A stretch of DNA of 64,000 nucleotides, from NCBI RefSeq assembly GCF_963678635.1, contig NC_087066.1:766201-830200 (forward strand), read 5' to 3'. A program made the position numbers and the translations under genes. The stretch's first letter is position 1. Each line of letters opens with the position of its first letter. Below are positions 59,274-64,000 of this stretch, one piece after another. A model generated the notes under the pieces. The model was given only the letters and a program-made list of their open reading frames with translations, searched no databases and was not told the origin of the DNA. Source of the DNA: Symsagittifera roscoffensis. Its lineage: Eukaryota > Xenacoelomorpha > Acoela > Convolutidae.

Positions 59274-60216
59274 TCATTCGCTGTCCCTCCTTAGCACTCC
59301 TGTACCAAACAGTTCGACCTCCAGTTCGACCAGTCGCTCCTGGGAGACGCAGTTCATACAGGCTTGTCCCTCCACCTGGTCAAAATGAATTCCATCTGTA
59401 ATCAGTATGGCCTGATCCATGGCTCTCAGCTCGTGTTCTAATTTCATCAGAATCATCCGCCCAGCATTGCGACTCGCCAGATTTCTCACTATGTTATTCC
59501 ATCTGATGATTTTTCTCTTGTGCTTCCTTTCCGCCGGTTTTAGATTTCTCGTGCTCATCGGAACGGCGCAGACGGTCAGTTTCGCGAAACAGGCAGATAG
59601 TGGTAATTAGACATACCATCATTGATTCCCATTGAGTTTCTTCCTCGTCCGAGCTCCTGGACACATTATTCGTGCCTATTGAAATCATTCTGTGGTGGAA
59701 TTCTTCCTGGGTTCATCAGTTCCACCATTCGATACAGCTGGGCTGTCGTGCGCCCCAAAAACTATCACTTTGGTGATCCACGAGGTCCTCAAGTTCTGTA
59801 GAACTCTCACTAAACTGTCGCCCATTATTAATTGTGACCTCCCGAGCGGCAGTTGCTCCATATTTACTGCTGGACTCCAAATCGATCGATTGAAACCTGC
59901 TCGTATTTCCGGGTCCGGAACTCCAGTAAAGTTGTTCTTCACCTGGTTGTTTTTCTGTACGTCTAGCACTCGTCTTACTTATCTTCCTGGTCGTCTTTGT
60001 CGGTCTCATCGTGGTGTCAGTTCCCGTTCTCCTCATCGTTTCCTGGGAAAGCTCCACTCTACCTGTATCGTCAATCGTTCCATCGGGTGCGGTCACCCCG
60101 GAACCTGGCGCACTCCTACCGGCTACAAGTCGTCCAGCCGTTTCTATCAGCCTTTGCACCGTCTGTTCCACGACTGGCTGACCTAGGGTGTCACTCGGGT
60201 CCGGAATTGTTACCAT
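59274..60216 (-). pseudogene. SGNH-hydrolase-like domain of the polyprotein, frameshifted
   Basis: Four minus frames carry, in order and at sensible distances, the signature blocks of SGNH/GDSL hydrolases. Block I is LIMGDSLVRVL with the nucleophile Ser codon at 59814-59816. Block III is ISIGTNNVSRSSD with Asn codons ending at 59665. Block V is TDGIHFDQVEG with Asp at 59394-59396 and His at 59385-59387. Ser to His is about 143 codons, normal for this fold. A hydrophobic strand and Gly (VIVFGA, near 59740) fit block II. Known members are esterases or acyl hydrolases. Before the domain (60216-59970) lies a Thr/Arg-rich linker. Frameshifts near 59735, 59690 and 59560 prevent translation as one chain. 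Substrate is unknown. Confidence 0.8.
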
Positions 60217-60288
60217 GCCGTTCGCTGTCGGGACTCAAATTTCCGTTGTTTGGCTAAGTTCGCGAGGCGTTAGAAGCTCCATCGGGGA

Positions 60289-61003
60289 CTACCCACGAGG
60301 AACATCCCTTGCGGGTATTGTTCTTTCCACTGCTGTCGTCAATGCCAGCCGCTCGGACCACTCCCTGTATTCTCGCCTCAAACGTTCTATCTCCTCGCCC
60401 TGCTTCTCATTGCAATCATCAAACAGTCTGTTCCAGATATCTCTGTCTTCTTCAACCCTGAACAGAATCTTGGTCACTCGGTCCAGTTCTTTCTTCGTCT
60501 AAATTAGATGTTGTCGATCTTACATCGTCTCATTCATTTGGACTCCTTCTTCTACTTTCGCCCCCTTTGGTGGTACAACTGCTCTCTTGTGAGCTAGACA
60601 AAGCTTCCTCGCTGTTCACCTCCTGATGCGTCCTTCTCAATCCAGGCCGAGGCTTGGTTGGGAAAGGCATCTCACGCGGTTGGTAGGTCCTCGAACTTTG
60701 CAATCCAGGCTCATTCGCCAAGTCCCTTCCTGAGAGAGCCCCATTTCTTCACCTCATTACCCTCATGTTTGGACTGTCTAGTAATCCTTGTTGTCCATAT
60801 GCTGCCATCAATAAGACTTCCGTGGGGCGGTCCCCACGGTTGTCGTGCCCTAAGATGTTTGTCAAGGCGACCAGCATCATGACCAACTCTGGGTCCTCCA
60901 GAGCAAAGTCTCGATCCATCAGCCGACGGTAGATCTTATCTATCATCGGTCCCACATAGCCCCCCGCTAGGTCCATCAGTTCATCCAAGTCGAAGTTATC
61001 CAT
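60289..61003 (-). pseudogene. N-terminal part of the giant polyprotein
   Basis: The likely start is the ATG at 61001-61003 (MDNFDLDELMDLAGG), because upstream DNA is AT-rich and noncoding. The first about 84 residues form an acidic helical module (DKIYRRLMDRDFALEDPELV, then NILGHDNRGDRP). After a stop or frameshift at about 60749, a Pro/Ser/Arg-rich linker follows (60530-60721), then a coiled-coil-like stretch (EEIERLRREYREWSERLAL, about 60365). The helical start, linker and coiled coil resemble a Gag-like or scaffold organisation, but no capsid homology or zinc knuckle is visible, so the role is inferred only. Confidence 0.55.
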
Positions 61004-61363
61004 TTCTCTTGATTCGATTTTGATTATCAATTTGCACAATTGAACTCTAATGAATAATTAAATGATCAATCAGGGTCAAAAAAAGAGGTCACGAGTGCCA
61101 CATTAGTCAATTTTACTCCAGATTTTGTATTAAAATTATTTTAAAATAGTCAGAAAAAGATTTTGATTTTAAAATATATTAAAATCAGTTTATAGCTAAA
61201 ACTTTGGAATTCGACCTAAGAACGGACAGTCCAAACTTTGGGTCTGTTACCTTGATTATCGTTGGGTCATTCGTGATCACTAACCCTGCCCCACACAAAG
61301 TCCTATTAACATAACACATAACAAATCACATGTAACACAACATGTCCTACACTCATTTTTTAC
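61004..61363. other. AT-rich noncoding spacer between the two minus-strand coding blocks
   Basis: About 360 bp with no open frame of note. It holds tandem ACATAACAC-like strings (61308-61345) and AAAATATATT-type runs (61140-61190). It could be a decayed LTR plus leader, since it lies between a pol/accessory end and the start of a Gag-like ORF. I found no TG...CA termini, primer-binding site or second copy that would prove this. Confidence 0.4.
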
Positions 61364-61875
61364 TCAGCCCATACTCAAATAGTATTTCTTTTGTAAATGC
61401 ACCTGTATGTTAGTATCAGAAAAGAATACGTGTATCAATGCATACAGCTCCCGTGGAATCAGTCGTCTTCTGTTCGGGTCGTACACGGGAAGCGAGAGTT
61501 CCTTCACCTCCCTTTCCACAAGGAGGTCTCTCAGTCTTGTCAAGGACAAGACCAAGTCTTCAGGGTCCACATGCTGCTTCTCCGTCGCTCTCGTCACCAA
61601 GAAGTATAGTTAGTTTCCTGATATTTGAGAAGGCGCCGGATGCAAGGCTGCTACACCTCCTTCCTGGTCTTTGCTTCCACAAGAAATCTATGTTTTTAAA
61701 TTCTCTCCTAAAATCTGCTGCTAACGCCGTCCTAAAACTCATGTCCGCTGTGATCGCCATCACACCTGTACTATCTGTGAGTATAAAACCGCTATCAGTT
61801 TGTTTTGTGCTACTTGAAAACTTCGAGAACTCGGCTCCTAGATCACATGTTTCTCTTGCTAAATCTAATTTTGTT
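61364..61875 (-). pseudogene. Macro-domain-like ORF, frameshifted
   Basis: Two minus frames join at about 61605. The first (61875-61606) reads GVMAITADMSFRTALAADFR, matching the start of macro domains (a strand leading to V-x-AITADM, then a helix that lines the ADP-ribose pocket), and ends KLTI. The second (61605-61364) reads FLVTRATEKQ, a helix with SLTRLRDLL, VKELSLPVYDPN, and RELYALIHVFFSDTNIQVHL. Strand, helix, strand-loop and helix-strand order resembles the TARG1/OARD1-type macro domains, which remove ADP-ribose from proteins. The loop Gly-rich motif and the Lys/Asp pair used by TARG1 are not conserved here (Arg after LVT, and VYDPN in the loop), so activity is doubtful even in an intact copy. 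It lies downstream of pol and upstream of the spacer. Confidence 0.6.
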
Positions 61876-61925
61876 TAAATAATTTTTCAGTGAGGGTAAG
61901 TCCTACCCCCACTCCCTTGACAAAA

Positions 61926-62305
61926 TTATACATCGAAGTCCGCGCCGATCGCATACCGGATTTTAATTAAGTTGAGATTGAACGCAGGAATGGTTAATTG
62001 CCCTTCCTGGGCTGCCCAGGAAGGGTTATCCCTGTCGTTTCTTATGTATTTCATGCTCTCACGGTCTACGTCCTGAATCGTGACACTGGTCTCCTTGGCG
62101 TCCGATGTCATTTCGTTCAGCCACTCTAAGATGCGCAGGTTCGTTAATTCTTGTTCGTATGATTGCTGTTGCTCGTATCGAACTCTATCTTGGGTTTAGA
62201 CCGGTCATCGATTCACTCCTCGTCTTGGGTCATTGACTATGTCTATGTCCTGTGACGCGGGTATCTCCTCTAGACCCACCAATTCTTCCGATAACTTCTT
62301 CAGAT
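61926..62305 (-). pseudogene. C-terminal tail of the Ty3/Gypsy-type pol
   Basis: Minus-strand coding continues after the integrase C-terminus in shifted frames. A 61-codon piece (61926-62111) contains DVDRESMKYIRNDRD and ends AIGADFDV with a stop at 61926. Upstream of it YEQELTNLRILEWLNE is readable near 62145. This looks like the acidic tail of the polyprotein. The function is unknown. Confidence 0.5.
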
Positions 62306-62905
62306 CTATCTGTCTACTATGAAATCGTCTCCGTAAGAGTTGTACTTATTCGTGACCCTTTTCCTGTCACTATGTCGTGTCTGCAATGCAATTGGTAGAC
62401 CTGGTTCCAAGTTCTTGGGAAACTCTATTTGTTCGGGGTCTCGCCATTTCTCTTCTGCGTAGGGTAAGGTTCCTTCGCCTGCTTCAATTATCCCATTGGG
62501 ATCCAGGTCCAGTGGTGGACTCGTTCCTTCCTCGGTGACTTCATTCCCATTAATCTTTCCCCTGGTGCCCTTTTCATTGACTTCGCAGGCGAGCGCCATC
62601 ATCAGATAATCACCCTCTTCCATGTCCTGAGGTATACACCAATCCTCTGTGGATGAATTTTGTGGTTTAATGTTTTCAAAGTGAGCGGCTCGGCCAGTAC
62701 TCAGTCTGTAAAAACGCCCCTCCTGGTGCACCTCCGCTATCGTGAACGGTCCCCTCCACTTCTTTAGGAGCTTCTTAGTCCCTTTAGCTGGTATAACGCT
62801 TTAAAATACCCATAAGTAGTCTTTTACTGAGTAAGATTTTGCACCAGCTGCTTTTTCATGAAACCATTTCCTTTGCCTTGCTTGTGCTTGCTGAGTATTT
62901 CGTCT
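62306..62905 (-). pseudogene. Integrase C-terminal region (GPF module) of the minus-strand pol
   Basis: Near 62740-62790 the frame reads KKLLKKWRGPFTIAEV, the GPY/F-type module found at the integrase C-terminus of Ty3/Gypsy elements and retroviruses. It continues in frame into a 141-codon piece: a strand-rich start (GRFYRLSTGRAAHFENIKP) followed by a long acidic tail (DLDPNGIIEAGEGTLPYAEE) ending YGDDFIVDR and a stop at 62306. A stop after DYLWVF near 62800 breaks the link to the upstream frame. Confidence 0.75.
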
Positions 62906-63331
62906 TCACAAGTCGTTCAGTTCTTGTTGACGTCTAATCATATCCCTTACATAAAATTGTGGTGATGTTTTCGTTCCTTCGTACTCTGGGTAAAATAAAG
63001 TCAAAAGCAAAGGCTTTTTGTGTGCTGTCAACATCATATGTGGACTAATTCCGGTGGTGGAGTGTTGCGTGCTGTTATACTTCATCATTTCCTGGTGGTC
63101 CATCTGATCATGCGACCTGAATAAAATTTCTGTGTGATATTGTTTCGGCAAAACTATCGCGTTATACTTGTACAGGATTTTGTCTTCCTGTCTTCTCATA
63201 CAAGCCACGATCCCATCCTTGTTCAGGTATAAGATTCCCTCCTTCTGCATATAGTACTGTCTCAGAATACGGTAACTGTTTTCCTCCAGATCACTTTTGT
63301 CTGGTGCCTCATTTTCATTCCACCTTTTCAA
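62906..63331 (-). pseudogene. Integrase with the catalytic core deleted
   Basis: The first part (63331-63092) ends with YHTEILFRSHDQMDHQ, the His pair of the integrase zinc-binding domain. The next residues (YNSTQHSTTGISPHM, from about 63080) belong to the region after the catalytic Glu in Ty3/Gypsy integrases, and are followed by TSPQFYVRDMIRRQQELNDL. The whole D,D,E core, normally well over 100 residues, is missing, with the join near 63091 in frame. The result is an open 141-codon frame that cannot have integrase activity. Confidence 0.8.
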
Positions 63332-63970
63332 ATAGCTTGAGTTGCTGCAGTGGGTCCGAGAGTCAGTATCTCGCTTTTAAGTATGTCTTCATGGCCCTCA
63401 ATTGACTACTTAGCTCATCGGGTTTGTACGCATCATCTTCCATATTCACGCACAAAATTTTCGCCAATGGCTCTATCTCTTGTTCGAACGAAAGAAGATC
63501 AGTCCTGATTACTTCCTTCTGCGGTAACAAGCTCCATGAAAAGTTTGATACCGCTATTGTTTCCAGACCGTCCGCTGCGTTGTCAAAAACTATTTCACCT
63601 GGTATCAAGTAGAAATCACTGTCAGGGTCTTGATACACCTCCCTGTCCAAGTATCTTGCTCGAGTCTTCACTAGTAACGTGTGGATCGCCATCTCTGACA
63701 ATTCTGATCCTGTGCTGGAGAACCTGTCTGAGTAGGTGTCGATTTCTGAATTGCTCGAGTTGTTGTCAACGGACGAGGCTGCCACGGAGCACGTCTCCAT
63801 TGCTGGTTCCGTTTTATACGCTCTGCTCATCCATCTAAATTCCCTGGACAATATCTTTTCCTCCCGACCTTGTTTCTGCTCACGACCACTTTTTTCAAGA
63901 TCCGACACCCCGGACGAATTTCCTTGTTCCGGGTTCTGCTCATTGATTGGACAACTTTCTTTGACGTCCT
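63332..63970 (-). pseudogene. Pol linker between RNase H and integrase, runs off the window
   Basis: A 181-codon minus frame (63363-63908) with a polar N-terminal part (EIDTYSDRFSSTGSELSEMA) and a more ordered part (YLDREVYQDPDSDFYLIPGE, then IEPLAKILCVNMEDD). Its place before the integrase zinc-binding region suggests the RNase H to integrase linker of pol. RT and RNase H would lie beyond 64000. Near the right edge the repeated string CCGGGTT (63927, 63994) and TTCCTTGTTCCGGGTT/TTTCTTGTTCCGGGTT show a short tandem repeat inside the coding region. Confidence 0.5.
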
Positions 63971-64000
63971 ACTCCCGGACAAACTTTCTTGTTCCGGGTT

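Noticed and set aside
61438-61878. 146-codon uninterrupted plus-strand frame
   Set aside because: It lies opposite the macro-like ORF. The minus-strand halves align to a known fold pattern, and the plus frame is Ser/Pro/Leu-rich with no recognisable domain.

Overview
This is a repeat-dominated stretch of a eukaryotic, probably invertebrate animal, genome. The support is a 22-kb satellite, hAT-type miniature transposons, a 17-kb maze of AT-rich inverted repeats, and decayed LTR retroelements on both strands. I see no intact host gene, rRNA, tRNA or CRISPR array. A cnidarian or similar marine invertebrate is my guess from the style of the minus-strand retroelement, and it is a low-confidence guess.

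Layout. (1) 1-22025: a tandem array of a 53-54 bp, G-rich (plus strand) unit, about 400 copies, open at the left window edge and cut by a 200-N gap (22026-22225). It has higher-order structure: a near-identical 1,309-bp duplication, 212-bp tetramers at two places, and cassettes of about 0.7, 0.9 and 1.0 kb. Its long minus-strand reading frames are a by-product of unit composition. (2) 22226-26590: mostly unique noncoding DNA with microsatellites, two miniature elements of one family (ends CAGGGGCGGAT, near-perfect 8-bp target duplications), and a diverged tandem repeat of about 355 bp into which one of them is nested. (3) 26590-43793: AT-rich DNA without credible genes, built from three modules (S, T, A) in direct and inverted order, including a palindrome with arms over 3 kb centred near 36.98 kb. 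(4) 43800-50280, plus strand: a decayed LTR retroelement with protease (DSGAD), reverse transcriptase (YLDD), an RNase H fragment, integrase (D,D,E) and a possible envelope remnant. It is followed by a BEL/Pao-like integrase zinc-finger fragment and an unidentified ORF. (5) About 51490-53275: an inverted pair of diverged copies of one coding sequence around a 240-bp spacer. (6) 53778-63970, minus strand: the 3' part of a Ty3/Gypsy-type pol whose integrase core is deleted, then a macro-domain-like ORF, a noncoding spacer, and a very long (about 7.2 kb) frameshifted polyprotein remnant with an SGNH-hydrolase-like domain near its N-terminus.

The most interesting part is region 6. A retroelement pol end is followed by a macro-like fold (related to ADP-ribose hydrolases) and then a giant polyprotein with an esterase-type domain. 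Whether these form one large retroelement, two tandem elements or a nested mosaic cannot be settled here. All copies in this window are broken, so any function belongs to intact relatives elsewhere.
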